Part shown: positions 5,497-13,762 of the stretch, one piece after another
How the letters are laid out: every line of letters begins with the position of its first letter
Position numbering within the stretch: the stretch's first letter is position 1
From: an uncultured Lachnospiraceae bacterium
Lineage (GTDB): Bacteria; Bacillota; Clostridia; Lachnospirales; Lachnospiraceae
Direction of reading: 5' to 3'
Assembly: GCA_946537585.1 (NCBI GenBank)
Contig: CAMNFX010000005.1
Span: 1-17,431 of the forward strand
DNA length: 17,431 bases
The notes under the pieces: generated by a model
Databases searched by the model: none
Told to the model about the DNA's origin: nothing
Seen by the model: only the letters and a program-made list of their open reading frames with translations
Made by a program: the position numbers and the translations under genes

Positions 5497-6858
5497 TTAC
5501 AGCTCCTCCACACACTTCTTGAAGATCCTGCCGCGTTCCTCATAGTTGCGGAACATTCCCCAGCTTGCGCAGGCAGGGCTTAAAAGCACATAGTCGCCTT
5601 CATCGGCAAAGGATGCGCAGGCTTTGACAGCCTCACTCATATCCTCTGCGTAAGAGATCTCATCAAATCCGTATTTCTTGCAGCACTCGTAGATCTTATC
5701 CCTCGTCTCTCCGAGAAGGACGAGCTTTTTGACCTTGCCGGGGAACAGCTTGACCCAGTCATCATATTCGGAATGCTTGTCATAGCCGCCGGCGATCAGG
5801 ATCGTCGGGCCCGGCATTGCTTTCAGTGCCTGGATCGCAGCGTCCGGATTGGTGCCTTTAGAGTCATTATAATACCTAACTTTGCACCGTTCACGTACAA
5901 ATTCTATTCTGTGCTCGACAGCCTTGAATTCCTTGAGTGCTTCACGGATCTTGTCGAGCGGCACGTCCATCTTAAGACCGACCGCAACGGCTGCCATTAC
6001 GTTTTCGTAATTATGGGTCCCCAGAAGCTGCAGCTCATGCACATCGATCACGACCTCTTCTTTGCCGCTTTCCCTGAGGAAAATGCAGTCGTCGTTCAGA
6101 TAGAGTCCGTTGCCCTCCGGCTTTTCCCTCGAGGAAAACCAGACGACCTTCGGCTTCAGATCTTTGCTCTTTCCGAAGCGCCGAAGCTCGGGATCCGAGT
6201 AATTCAGAATGATAAAATCATCTCTTCCCTGGTTGATGGCGATCGCCTTTTTGCAGCGGATATAGTTTGCCATGGTCTTATGTCGGTCCAGGTGATCCGG
6301 CGTGATGTTAAGTATGGCGCTCACATGGGGCTTGAACTCGTTGATCGTTTCCAGCATGAAGGAGCTGACCTCCACCACTGTGGCAGACTCCTCCGTGGTC
6401 CTGAGTGCCTCAGCAGAAAACGGCTCTCCGATATTTCCCGCAACATGTACATCGCTGTATTGTTTTTTCAGGATCTCTCCCACCAGCGCCGTTGTCGTTG
6501 TCTTTCCATTGGTGCCGGTAATGGCCGCCAGCTTGCCCTTGGAGGCCTGGTAAGCCAGTTCCAGCTCTCCGATCACCGGGATCCTGGCACGGTCAAGAAC
6601 CGTGACAAAATCCGCCGTAAGCGGAATACCGGGGCTGACGATCGCCAGATGCACTCCGCGCAGCTGGACCGGACGCAGTTCGCCGCAGATGATCTCCAGA
6701 CGGTCCGTCTGCTCAAACTGTGACGCGATCTCCTGAATATTTGTGTCCTGGCTGCTGTTGTAGAGCAGCACCTCGCCGCCCATTTCCAGGACCATTTTTG
6801 CGGCAGCTATGCCGCTCTTGCCGGTTCCGGCGATAAACAATTTTCTGTTCTCGTCCAT
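5497..6858 (-). CDS. murD: UDP-N-acetylmuramoyl-L-alanine--D-glutamate ligase
   Basis: MurD adds D-glutamate to UDP-MurNAc-L-alanine using ATP, the second amino acid step of the cytoplasmic stem-peptide pathway. An ATG at 6876 overlaps the mraY stop as ATGA, but the ATG at 6858 follows AGGGG with good spacing and gives MDENRKLFIAGTGKSG, where family N-termini normally begin. I therefore prefer 453 residues, with the 459-residue form possible. Counting from 6876, motifs are the substrate-domain GTGKSGIAA (17-25), the ATP-binding GTNGKTT (121-127), NITPDHLDRH (190-199), the probable carbamylated Lys209 and YYNDSKGTNPDAA (335-347). A C-terminal ligase domain follows with ILIAGGYDK and LLSPACASW. 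All three Mur ligase domains are present. The neighbours are mraY and ftsW; murE and murF are not in the window. Confidence 0.97.
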   Translation of the reverse strand: MDENRKLFIAGTGKSGIAAAKMVLEMGGEVLLYNSSQDTNIQEIASQFEQTDRLEIICGELRPVQLRGVHLAIVSPGIPLTADFVTVLDRARIPVIGELELAYQASKGKLAAITGTNGKTTTTALVGEILKKQYSDVHVAGNIGEPFSAEALRTTEESATVVEVSSFMLETINEFKPHVSAILNITPDHLDRHKTMANYIRCKKAIAINQGRDDFIILNYSDPELRRFGKSKDLKPKVVWFSSREKPEGNGLYLNDDCIFLRESGKEEVVIDVHELQLLGTHNYENVMAAVAVGLKMDVPLDKIREALKEFKAVEHRIEFVRERCKVRYYNDSKGTNPDAAIQALKAMPGPTILIAGGYDKHSEYDDWVKLFPGKVKKLVLLGETRDKIYECCKKYGFDEISYAEDMSEAVKACASFADEGDYVLLSPACASWGMFRNYEERGRIFKKCVEEL

Positions 6859-6872
6859 ATTGTCCCCTGATA

Positions 6873-7901
6873 TCAATGATGAAGGGCGCCGATCAGTGCC
6901 GCGCCGCTTAACAGTATAGTTACGATCGTGAATGCCGCCACGATACGGGTCTCCGAATTGCCCAGCAGTTCGAAATGGTGATGAATGGGCGCCATTTTGA
7001 AAAAGCGCTTTCCATGCGTCGCCTTAAAGTAGCTGACCTGGATGATCACCGAGATCACCTCGATCATGTAAATAAAGCCGACGACCGGGATATAAAGCTC
7101 CGTGCCGCTGACGACAGCCGCCGAGGCCACGAAGCCTCCAAGTGCCAGGGATCCGGTGTCCCCCATGAACACCCTGGCCGGGTAAACATTAAAAAGAAGG
7201 AATCCGAGAAGGCCTCCGGCTACCGCGGCAGATACAACGGACATTCCGGGTATAAAGTAAGCCAGTCCGAGTATCAGGAAAAATGTCGCGGTGACGGATG
7301 TCACTGAAGAGCAGAGTCCGTCCAGGCCGTCTGTGAAGTTCACACCGTTATCCGTGCCGAGCACGACAAAAACCACGAAAGGAACAAACAGCCAGACCGG
7401 CAGATCCACATACATCGCGGCATCCCTGTCTCCGGTGAAGGGGATCCAGATCCTTCCGCCGGGCTGCCCCGATTCCTGATGCATCCATACCCACAGGGCA
7501 AATACAACCGTCAGGACAAGCTGCAGAAACAGCTTTTGCTTCGGACTTAATCCATCGGATTTATGCCGTTTTATCTTGAGATAATCATCCGCCAGACCGA
7601 TCAGGCCGAATCCGGCTGTCATCAGGAGGATCTGCAGCATTTCCGGTTCGATGCGTCCTAAGCGTATGCTTCCGATCAGACTGCCCGCAATGATCGCGAT
7701 CAGGAACATGATTCCGCCCATCGTCGGGGTTCCCTGTTTTTTCAGATGGGACTGCGGGCCGTCATCCCTGACCTCCTGTCCGAACTTCAGACGGTGCAGC
7801 ATGGGAATGAATCCGGGCGCCAGCATTACTGTTATGATAAATGCAATGACCAGTGTCAGGAATGCTGTCTCCAGGCCTTCAAGGTCAAGCATCAGGTTCA
7901 T
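6873..7901 (-). CDS. mraY: Phospho-N-acetylmuramoyl-pentapeptide transferase (lipid I synthase)
   Basis: MraY transfers phospho-MurNAc-pentapeptide from UDP to undecaprenyl phosphate at the inner face of the membrane, making lipid I. The 342-residue, about ten-helix protein has the family motifs in order. These are VRDDGPQSHLKKQGTPTMGG (44-63), the Mg2+-binding ADDYLKIK (104-111), NFTDGLDGL (188-196), MGDTGSLALGG (246-256) and the histidine motif PIHHHFE (305-311). The start follows AGGAGG by 8 nt and is immediately adjacent to the TAA stop of the PBP gene (TAA-ATG). The 3' end overlaps the longer murD start by ATGA. This packing implies coupled translation. Complete and unremarkable for the family. 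Confidence 0.98.
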   Translation of the reverse strand: MNLMLDLEGLETAFLTLVIAFIITVMLAPGFIPMLHRLKFGQEVRDDGPQSHLKKQGTPTMGGIMFLIAIIAGSLIGSIRLGRIEPEMLQILLMTAGFGLIGLADDYLKIKRHKSDGLSPKQKLFLQLVLTVVFALWVWMHQESGQPGGRIWIPFTGDRDAAMYVDLPVWLFVPFVVFVVLGTDNGVNFTDGLDGLCSSVTSVTATFFLILGLAYFIPGMSVVSAAVAGGLLGFLLFNVYPARVFMGDTGSLALGGFVASAAVVSGTELYIPVVGFIYMIEVISVIIQVSYFKATHGKRFFKMAPIHHHFELLGNSETRIVAAFTIVTILLSGAALIGALHH

Positions 7902-10256
7902 TTAAGGTTCCTCCTCTTCTGCCGCAGTTTCTTCCTCTGACGGCAGCTCTGCCGCAGGTTCATTGATACCCGCTTCCTCCGGCAGCATGTAGGGAAGCTC
8001 TGATCCGTCATCCTCGCCTTCGATGTATTCATCGCTCGCCTGCTCTGCGGTCTCACTTTCCAGGCTGTCAGCAGAAACTGTCTCGTACACGGAATCTCCG
8101 TTGGTATTGGTCAGAATATTCACCACGCCCTCCGGCAGGGTCTCCTCTTCCTCGGGAGCGCCGCCCGTGCCCATCGTCTGACGGGAATCCCCTTCCTCTG
8201 CGGGAAGGAGCAGATCCGGGACCTGATAGCTTTCTCCATCCGTGCCCTCGGGATAGATATTGAGCGCAGGAAGTGCCTCCGCCATGACCTTTGAGAAGAT
8301 CTCGGATGCAAAAGAGCTGTGGGCTGCCGCTTCGCCCGGAAGCTTCGGCTCATCCACGATCACGTAGCACAGAAGTGCCGGATCTTCCGCCGGAGCAAAT
8401 CCGCAGAAAGAGACAACATAGGTCTTTGCGGCACGAGGCTGTTTCTGCGCGGTTCCGGTCTTTCCGCCGACAGTGTAGCCGGGAACTTTAGCCGCCTTGC
8501 CGGTACCGTTCTCAACGGTTTCCACCAGTGCCTTTTTGATAAAATCACAGGTGGAGGCGGATACGGTCTCGCGCACCAGCAGGGGCTGAACATCTTCCTT
8601 GAGCGCGCCGTCTGCAGAAAGGATCTGCTTGACCACATGGGGCTTGTAATAATAGCCGCCGTTCAGGATCGAGCAATAAGCTGCAGCCATCTGGATCATG
8701 GAGCAGTTAAAGTTCTGACCGAAGGAGTTGGTCGCAAGCTGGGTCCGTCCGATCTCGTCAGTCTGAAAACCGAGGTTTTCCGTGTTTGCCTCTGCCGGCA
8801 GATCGATTCCGGTATATCCTCCGAAACCAAAGAGCTTCTGATACTTGACAAAGGTCGGCGCCTTTTCCGCGAATGCAATGTTCATCATGACAACATTGCA
8901 GGAATTCGTAATTCCTCCGGTCACATCCAGCAGACCGTGTCCGTTTCGGTTGACGCAGTTGATCTTCCAGGTATTGACGCCGTCTGAAAGCTGGACGTTT
9001 CCGTCACAGCGGAAGGTGTCGTTTTCGGAGATCACATTTTCCTCGAGCGCGCCGGCGACCGTGAAGATCTTCTGCGTCGATCCGGGCTCGTAGGTATCAC
9101 TCACACAGATATTGCGCCAGTTCTGATACATGGCGATCGTTTCGCCGAGCTTCATGATCTCTTCCCGGTCATAATGATCCGGAACTTCCTTGCTGGTAAT
9201 CGGAGTAAGGCCGGGATTTTTCAGCTTATAATCGGAAACTGCTTCATTTATTCCAAAAGCGTAGATTTCCTCCGGAGTATAATCTCCTGTTGTGTTCGGA
9301 TTGTTCAGGTCAAAGGTCTTGGTGCTTGCCATGGCGAGGATCTCGCCGTTCTTGGGATTCATCACGAGGCAGGCAGCGGATTTGGAGCCGATCTCGCCGT
9401 TTTTCCACTGCATGATATATTTTTCCGCAATGTTCTGGATCGTTGCGTCGATCGTCAGCACCAGGCTGTCTCCGTTGACTGCCGGGCGGATGACCTTCTC
9501 CAGATTTGCCTCATCATCCAGGTAACCGTATTCCCGTCCGTTCACGCCGGTCAGAACATCATTATAGTACTGCTCTACGCCGCCGCTTCCGTTCATTCCG
9601 TCGGAGGAAGCGAATCCGATCACGCTGCATGCGAGTGAATTGTACGGATAGCTCCGTTTGTAATTATCTTCAAACCAGACGCCCCTGATCCTGTTCTTTC
9701 CGATCACCGGATCCGTGCTGGCGAGATATTCCTCATTTTTAGCCGTCTGGTAAGCTGTGAATTCCTGCTTCTGGTCATAGCTTACATTCTTCATATACCG
9801 GATATAGGAAGAATTCGGATTATTGCTGATGGTCTCTCTGAGATCCTGTTCGTCGAAACCGAATTTTTCGACCAGCGCCGCGATCGTCGGCTCGATCACA
9901 TTCCGGGTCTTTGTCCCGTCTGCGTTGACGGCTTCATAGTCACGCATCTGGGCCGGATCGAGGATCATAATATAGACTCTCTCACTCGTTGCAAGCCGGC
10001 TTCCGTTCCGGTCATAAATGTCCCCTCTTCTGTAGGGGATCGTGCGCGATTCATACTCGGACTGCCTCTGGTTTAAGACGATCTTGCTGTAGCCCTCGGC
10101 ATTGTCTCTTTGAATCAGGAAAATACGTATCAATAATGCAAATAATGCCAGTCCTATTAGAACAACAGAGACTGACAATTTGCCTGCCATATAGTTCATG
10201 AGCCTTTTCGGCCCTTTATTATCCCGCCTGTCAGTTCGCGGCTGGGAGGTCTTCAT
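7902..10256 (-). CDS. ftsI: Class B penicillin-binding protein, divisome transpeptidase (FtsI/PBP2B/SpoVD type)
   Basis: This crosslinks septal peptidoglycan stem peptides outside the membrane as the partner of FtsW. The 784-residue protein has a basic cytoplasmic N-terminus, one membrane anchor (about 27-47) and a PBP dimerisation domain (about 68-255; YRRGDIYDRNG at 75-85). The transpeptidase domain carries SXXK as STQK (Ser393), SXN as SCN (452-454) and KTGT (599-602). After about residue 665 comes an unusual tail of about 115 residues rich in Glu, Asp and Ser. It includes a PASTA-like start (YQVPDLLLP) that does not continue into a recognisable PASTA domain. The start at 10256 overlaps ftsL by 26 nt with a weak ribosome site. 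An alternative ATG at 10199 (MNYMAGK) follows purine-rich sequence and cannot be excluded. Whether it serves vegetative division or spore cortex is not decided by motifs; sole presence in the dcw cluster favours division. Confidence 0.95.
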   Translation of the reverse strand: MKTSQPRTDRRDNKGPKRLMNYMAGKLSVSVVLIGLALFALLIRIFLIQRDNAEGYSKIVLNQRQSEYESRTIPYRRGDIYDRNGSRLATSERVYIMILDPAQMRDYEAVNADGTKTRNVIEPTIAALVEKFGFDEQDLRETISNNPNSSYIRYMKNVSYDQKQEFTAYQTAKNEEYLASTDPVIGKNRIRGVWFEDNYKRSYPYNSLACSVIGFASSDGMNGSGGVEQYYNDVLTGVNGREYGYLDDEANLEKVIRPAVNGDSLVLTIDATIQNIAEKYIMQWKNGEIGSKSAACLVMNPKNGEILAMASTKTFDLNNPNTTGDYTPEEIYAFGINEAVSDYKLKNPGLTPITSKEVPDHYDREEIMKLGETIAMYQNWRNICVSDTYEPGSTQKIFTVAGALEENVISENDTFRCDGNVQLSDGVNTWKINCVNRNGHGLLDVTGGITNSCNVVMMNIAFAEKAPTFVKYQKLFGFGGYTGIDLPAEANTENLGFQTDEIGRTQLATNSFGQNFNCSMIQMAAAYCSILNGGYYYKPHVVKQILSADGALKEDVQPLLVRETVSASTCDFIKKALVETVENGTGKAAKVPGYTVGGKTGTAQKQPRAAKTYVVSFCGFAPAEDPALLCYVIVDEPKLPGEAAAHSSFASEIFSKVMAEALPALNIYPEGTDGESYQVPDLLLPAEEGDSRQTMGTGGAPEEEETLPEGVVNILTNTNGDSVYETVSADSLESETAEQASDEYIEGEDDGSELPYMLPEEAGINEPAAELPSEEETAAEEEEP

Positions 10257-10758
10257 ACTGTCTTACATACTCGCTTTCCGTTTTATCGTACTGTATGATA
10301 TTGCCCTGACCGACACGGACCATGCCCAGTTCATTCACAGCCACACTGTAAACATAGTTCAGATCAACGGAAGTGTCTATGCTCCGCTCCAGAGCGTCGT
10401 TTTCCGTCCGGAGATTGTCCAGCCGGGTCTCCAGGGACTTGATGTTGTCCATGTGAACATCCAGAGAGGACTTCAGGCAAAGATAGTTATAGCCGATAAA
10501 CAGCGCTGCAACGACTGCCGCAAGCAGGAGAAATGTCGATCCGCGGGTGATGGAGACGGATGCTGTCTGTGCAGCCTCCTGATAACGGACACGCAGCCTC
10601 CGGGCAGGCCGTTCCTGAACCCGGCGCTTCGGGGCCGCAGCCGTGCCATACTGTCTCTGCGGCACAGCCGCGGGCTGTGTCACTCTGACGGTGTTGCCAT
10701 CCACATATGCAGTTGTGCGGTTCCTGTTATAAGCAGGACGCTGTGTTCTGGCTGGCAT
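10231..10758 (-). CDS. ftsL: Cell division protein FtsL-like
   Basis: FtsL is a small bitopic protein that pairs with DivIC/FtsB through an extracellular coiled coil and links FtsQ to the FtsW-PBP synthase. The 175-residue product has one membrane helix (about 74-92) and a coiled-coil-prone stretch with DNIKSLETRLDNLRTENDAL (about 104-123). A short region follows with VAVNELGMVRVGQGNIIQYD, which resembles the FtsL C-terminal segment. The cytoplasmic N-terminus is unusually long (about 70 residues) and rich in Arg, Gln, Tyr and Pro. The start follows AAGGA by 7 nt. It lies 29 nt after rsmH and overlaps the PBP start. Primary sequence conservation is poor in this family, so identification rests on topology and position between rsmH and the PBP gene, its standard place. 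Confidence 0.85.
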   Translation of the reverse strand: MPARTQRPAYNRNRTTAYVDGNTVRVTQPAAVPQRQYGTAAAPKRRVQERPARRLRVRYQEAAQTASVSITRGSTFLLLAAVVAALFIGYNYLCLKSSLDVHMDNIKSLETRLDNLRTENDALERSIDTSVDLNYVYSVAVNELGMVRVGQGNIIQYDKTESEYVRQYEDLPAAN

Positions 10759-10787
10759 GGTTCGGTCCTTCTTTTAGCCTGTTTCGT

Positions 10788-11726
10788 TTATGGATTTTTT
10801 TCAAAGATCCTCAGCTTTGCGCTGTGAGCCCGGTTGTTCTTCTCAAGCTCCTCATCGGAGGCTGTGATGGGCTTTTTCGTGATCACTTTTCCCTTCGGTT
10901 TTCTCCCGCAGACACAAACCGGAAAATCCTTCGGGCAGATGCATGGGTCTTCGGCTGTCTTAAACGCGCTTTTCACGATCCTGTCTTCCAGAGAATGGAA
11001 GGTTATGATACAGAGCCTTCCGCCCGGATTCAAAAGGTCGATCAGGGAATCGATGGAGTCCCGCAGGATGTCCAGTTCATGATTCACCTCTATGCGAATC
11101 GCCTGAAACGTCTTTTTGGCGGGATGTCCCTTGCCCTCGCGCATTTTCGCCGGGATCGCGCCCCGGATGATATCTGAAAGTTCAAACGTGGTTTCCACCG
11201 GTTTTTGCTTCCGGTATGAAACGATGTGCTTCGCGATGTTTTTTGCGAACTGGTCTTCGCCGTAATCCCGGATGATCCTGTAGAGCTCCGTCTCGGAATA
11301 TCCGTTGACAACATCCGCTGCGGTAAGCGGATCTCTGCGATCCATCCTCATATCCAGGGGTGCGTCTTCCCTGTAGGAAAAACCGCGCTCCGCTTCATCA
11401 AACTGATGGGAAGAAACTCCGATGTCCAGAAGCATTCCGTCTATGCTGCTGATACCAAGATCCCGGAGTATGGACGGCGTATCGAGATAGTTTCCGCGGA
11501 CAATCGTAACGCGGTCAGAAAAAGGCTTCAGATGTTCGGCGGCAGCCTTGACGGCAGTTTCATCCCGGTCGATCCCGACCAGTCTGCCGTCTAAGCTTAA
11601 CCGTCTCACTATCTCGAATGAATGACCGGCACCTCCCAGGGTGCCATCGACGTAAACCCCTTCCGGTCTGATATGAAGTCCTTCGATCACTTCCCGGAGC
11701 AGTACCGGTGTATGTTCGAACGTCAT
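10788..11726 (-). CDS. rsmH: 16S rRNA (cytosine-1402-N4)-methyltransferase RsmH
   Basis: RsmH (MraW) methylates N4 of C1402 in the 16S rRNA decoding centre using S-adenosylmethionine. The 312-residue protein has the SAM-binding loop [10 protein letters not shown] (27-36), [12 protein letters not shown] (99-110), [16 protein letters not shown] (114-129), and HSLEDRIVK in the C-terminal half. A Cys-rich [14 protein letters not shown] segment lies near the end, followed by the closing [14 protein letters not shown] signature. The start overlaps the mraZ stop as ATGA, so translation is probably coupled, with GGAGAG 12 nt upstream. It is the second gene of the dcw operon, its usual place, although its substrate is the ribosome rather than the wall. 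Confidence 0.98.
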   Translation of the reverse strand: MTFEHTPVLLREVIEGLHIRPEGVYVDGTLGGAGHSFEIVRRLSLDGRLVGIDRDETAVKAAAEHLKPFSDRVTIVRGNYLDTPSILRDLGISSIDGMLLDIGVSSHQFDEAERGFSYREDAPLDMRMDRRDPLTAADVVNGYSETELYRIIRDYGEDQFAKNIAKHIVSYRKQKPVETTFELSDIIRGAIPAKMREGKGHPAKKTFQAIRIEVNHELDILRDSIDSLIDLLNPGGRLCIITFHSLEDRIVKSAFKTAEDPCICPKDFPVCVCGRKPKGKVITKKPITASDEELEKNNRAHSAKLRIFEKNP

Positions 11727-12163
11727 CTCAGTTCAAAACTCTCCAGGTGACGGAGATCCTCCTCGCCAAGCTCATCAAAGTTGATGGCATTCATCTGCGT
11801 CCACTGGCTGCTGTTGCGGATCTCGACTCTGTTGCCGAGGCCGGTGACCGTAACGTCCTTCCCCAGCCCGACCGTATTTTTCAATGGCTGCGGGATCAGG
11901 ATACGTCCCATCTTATCCACTTCGCATTCGCAGGCATTTCCCAGGATCAGAGCCTGTACCTGCATTCCCAGTTTATCTGTCATGGAAATATTCATCAGCT
12001 TTTCCTGGATCGGTTCCCACCGCTGGTAGGAATAAGCCGTAATGCACTGACCGAACAGCCCCCGGGTGATTACAAATGAGTCACCCAGGTCCTCGCGAAA
12101 CTTTGCAGGGATCGTGACCCTGCCTTTCGCATCTAAGGAATGGTTGTATGAACCGATCAGCAT
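11723..12163 (-). CDS. mraZ: Transcriptional regulator MraZ
   Basis: MraZ is a DNA-binding regulator of the AbrB/SpoVT superfamily that forms ring-shaped oligomers and controls its own dcw operon by binding closely spaced repeats in front of the gene. The 146-residue product has the two tandem MraZ half-domains, each with its hallmark: [13 protein letters not shown] (11-23) and DKMGRILIP (83-91). Length is normal. It is the first gene of the cluster, with a promoter at 12229-12256 and five repeat boxes at 12172-12217. The only ribosome-binding sequence visible is GGGA within GTGGGAAATTTAGA, so the last box and the Shine-Dalgarno overlap. Its stop overlaps rsmH. Confidence 0.98.
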   Translation of the reverse strand: MLIGSYNHSLDAKGRVTIPAKFREDLGDSFVITRGLFGQCITAYSYQRWEPIQEKLMNISMTDKLGMQVQALILGNACECEVDKMGRILIPQPLKNTVGLGKDVTVTGLGNRVEIRNSSQWTQMNAINFDELGEEDLRHLESFELR

Positions 12164-12171
12164 TCTAAATT

Positions 12172-12217
12172 TCCCACAATCTTACACTTTTTGACAGAAA
12201 ATGACATTTTTTGCCAC
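12172..12217 (-). promoter_or_regulatory. Five-box MraZ operator candidate
   Basis: Read on the minus strand toward mraZ, five six-base boxes occur at exactly 10-bp intervals: GTGGCA (12217-12212), ATGTCA (12207-12202), CTGTCA (12197-12192), GTGTAA (12187-12182) and GTGGGA (12177-12172). The shared core is TG-(G/T)-N-A. Known MraZ operators are short direct repeats with a 10-bp period (TGGG-type in E. coli, GTG(T/G)-type in mycoplasmas), which fits. They occupy about +5 to +50 relative to the predicted start. Confidence 0.75.
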
Positions 12218-12228
12218 TTATGAATCCA

Positions 12229-12256
12229 ATTTTAAAGTAAATTCATCAAAAGTCAA
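12229..12256 (-). promoter_or_regulatory. Promoter of the dcw operon (mraZ)
   Basis: On the minus strand, TTGACT (12256-12251) and TAAAAT (12234-12229) are separated by 16 bp. The predicted start is near 12222, leaving a leader of about 60 nt almost filled by the MraZ boxes. Confidence 0.7.
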
Positions 12257-12303
12257 GGGCTTTGAAAGTCTTTTTATTAAGGAATTTTTCAAAAAAGTGT
12301 AAC

Positions 12304-12339
12304 AAAAAAAGGCAGACACAATATCTAGTGTCTGCCTTT
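12304..12339 (-). terminator. Strong intrinsic terminator of ychF
   Basis: GGCAGACAC (12311-12319) pairs perfectly with GTGTCTGCC (12328-12336), extendable by three A-T pairs to 12308-12339. Read on the minus strand it is followed by seven T (12310-12304), with a second T run beyond. It insulates the mraZ promoter from ychF transcription. The plus-strand side (TTTCGTTTT) is weaker. Confidence 0.9.
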
Positions 12340-12354
12340 CGTTTTAAGAAATTT

Positions 12355-13452
12355 TTATACGTTGAACCTGAACAGGATCGTATCGCCGTCCTGGACAACG
12401 TAGTCCTTTCCTTCGGACCGGACCAGACCCTTTTCACGGGCGGCCGCCAGTGAACCGCAGTCCAGGAGATCCTGATAATTAATGACCTCCGCGCGGATAA
12501 ATCCACGTTCAAAATCGGAATGGATCTTTCCGGCTGCCTGCGGTGCCTTCGTGCCCTTTTTGATGGTCCAGGCCCTCGTTTCCTTTTCGCCGGCCGTCAG
12601 GAAGCTCATCAGTCCCAGCAGGTCGTAGCTTGCGGTGATCAGCTTATCCAGGCCGGACTCCTTCAGTCCCAGAGTTTCCAGATATTCTGCCTTTTCCTCA
12701 TCATCGAGCTCTGCGATCTCCTCCTCGATCCTGGCGGAGATCACAAATACGCCGCTGCCGCTTTCCTTTGCGTATTCGCGAACACGCTGTACATAGGCAT
12801 TGGAAGCGCCGTCATCCGCAAGGTCTTCCTCGCCGACATTGGCGGCGAAGATCACAGGCTTGGTCGTAAGCAGGAACAGGGACTCCATGAACTTTGCCTC
12901 ATCCTCGTCTTCCGGTTCCACAGTTGACGCAGCCTTGCCGTCTTCGAGCGCCGCCTTGATCCTGCGGAGCGTCTCCAGCTCCTTTTTCGCTGTCTTGTCG
13001 TTATTGGCAAGCTTGGCCGTCTTTGAGATCCTTTTCTCCAGCGTTTCAAGATCTGCAAAGATCAGTTCAAGGTTAATGGTCTCAATATCCCGGATCGGAT
13101 CGACAGAGCCCTCGACATGAATGACATTGGGATCCTCAAAGCAGCGGACCACATGTACAATGGCATCGCACTCACGGATATTTGCCAGGAACTGATTTCC
13201 GAGTCCTTCGCCTTTGGAAGCGCCTTTTACAAGACCGGCTATATCAACGAATTCGATCACGGCAGGGACCGTGCTTTTGGAATTATATAATGCCGTCAGC
13301 TTATCCAAACGCTCGTCCGGCACTGCGACGACACCCACGTTCGGATCGATGGTGCAGAAGGGATAATTGGCCGATTCCGCGCCAGCTTTGGTGATGGAAT
13401 TGAAAAGTGTGGATTTGCCTACATTCGGAAGGCCTACGATGCCCAGTTTCAT
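12355..13452 (-). CDS. ychF: Redox-regulated ATPase YchF (OLA1 family)
   Basis: This Obg-related P-loop protein associates with ribosomes and hydrolyses ATP in preference to GTP; family members act in stress and redox responses. At 365 residues it is full length. The P-loop is GLPNVGKST (7-15) and G3 is DIAGLVKGAS (70-79). The usual G4 NKxD is replaced by NVGEED (205-210), the substitution linked to ATP use in this family. An inserted helical coiled coil lies around 125-190, and the C-terminal TGS domain (about 281-364) includes HSDFERGFIRAEV. The start follows AAGGAG by 11 nt. It has its own promoter (13569-13597), a leader of about 110 nt and a strong terminator, so it appears monocistronic and independent of the dcw operon downstream. 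Confidence 0.97.
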   Translation of the reverse strand: MKLGIVGLPNVGKSTLFNSITKAGAESANYPFCTIDPNVGVVAVPDERLDKLTALYNSKSTVPAVIEFVDIAGLVKGASKGEGLGNQFLANIRECDAIVHVVRCFEDPNVIHVEGSVDPIRDIETINLELIFADLETLEKRISKTAKLANNDKTAKKELETLRRIKAALEDGKAASTVEPEDEDEAKFMESLFLLTTKPVIFAANVGEEDLADDGASNAYVQRVREYAKESGSGVFVISARIEEEIAELDDEEKAEYLETLGLKESGLDKLITASYDLLGLMSFLTAGEKETRAWTIKKGTKAPQAAGKIHSDFERGFIRAEVINYQDLLDCGSLAAAREKGLVRSEGKDYVVQDGDTILFRFNV

Positions 13453-13485
13453 CTATTTCATTTCTCCTTAATTTCATGATATCGG

Positions 13486-13498
13486 GCAGATGATCTGC
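13486..13498. repeat. Short palindrome in the ychF leader
   Basis: GCAGAT-G-ATCTGC is a perfect dyad with a single central base, lying in the untranslated leader about 35 nt upstream of the ychF start codon. It could be an operator half-site pair or a small hairpin with loop ATGAT. No known match. Confidence 0.35.
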
Positions 13499-13568
13499 TT
13501 TTTCAGGGTACAAAAGATGTTTCCGGCAGCTGATCCCGCTGCGAAAACCCGTTTATCCCCCGGCTCAT

Positions 13569-13597
13569 AATTTAACATGAAAGTCCGTTTTTCTCAA
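13569..13597 (-). promoter_or_regulatory. Promoter of ychF
   Basis: On the minus strand, TTGAGA (13597-13592) and TAAATT (13574-13569) are separated by 17 bp, with TG one base before the -10 (extended -10). The predicted start is near 13562. Confidence 0.65.
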
Positions 13598-13616
13598 GAC
13601 ATTTCACATGGGTTGC

Positions 13617-13643
13617 GGCCAAAAGCCCTTCAGGCCTTAAGCC
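13617..13643. repeat. Pair of 11-bp direct repeats between divergent promoters
   Basis: GGCCAAAAGCC (13617-13627) and GGCCTTAAGCC (13633-13643) match at 9 of 11 positions and are 16 bp apart. They lie in the 136-bp, GC-rich space between the ychF and histidine-kinase promoters. No gene is supported in that space. An ATG-initiated frame does run through it into the kinase, but it lies upstream of the kinase promoter. Confidence 0.4.
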
Positions 13644-13733
13644 ATGATCTGACACGGAGCCGGGCTGCGGGGACAGCTGATGGTCAAAGCGGGGGCATCT
13701 TAGCCATTTCAGATATAAACAGCCTGCCCGTTC

Positions 13734-13762
13734 TTGTATATCATGTTTATTTTCCTTATAAT
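13734..13762 (+). promoter_or_regulatory. Promoter of the hybrid histidine kinase gene
   Basis: TTGTAT (13734-13739) and a perfect TATAAT (13757-13762) are separated by 17 bp. The predicted start near 13769 leaves a leader of about 45 nt ending in GGGGAGGAGG before the ATG at 13814. This excludes the in-frame ATG at 13577 as the translation start for this transcript. Confidence 0.75.

Noticed and set aside
5773..6723. A 316-codon open frame antisense to murD
   Set aside because: Its composition is that of a reverse-complement shadow, and the sense strand encodes intact MurD motifs throughout.
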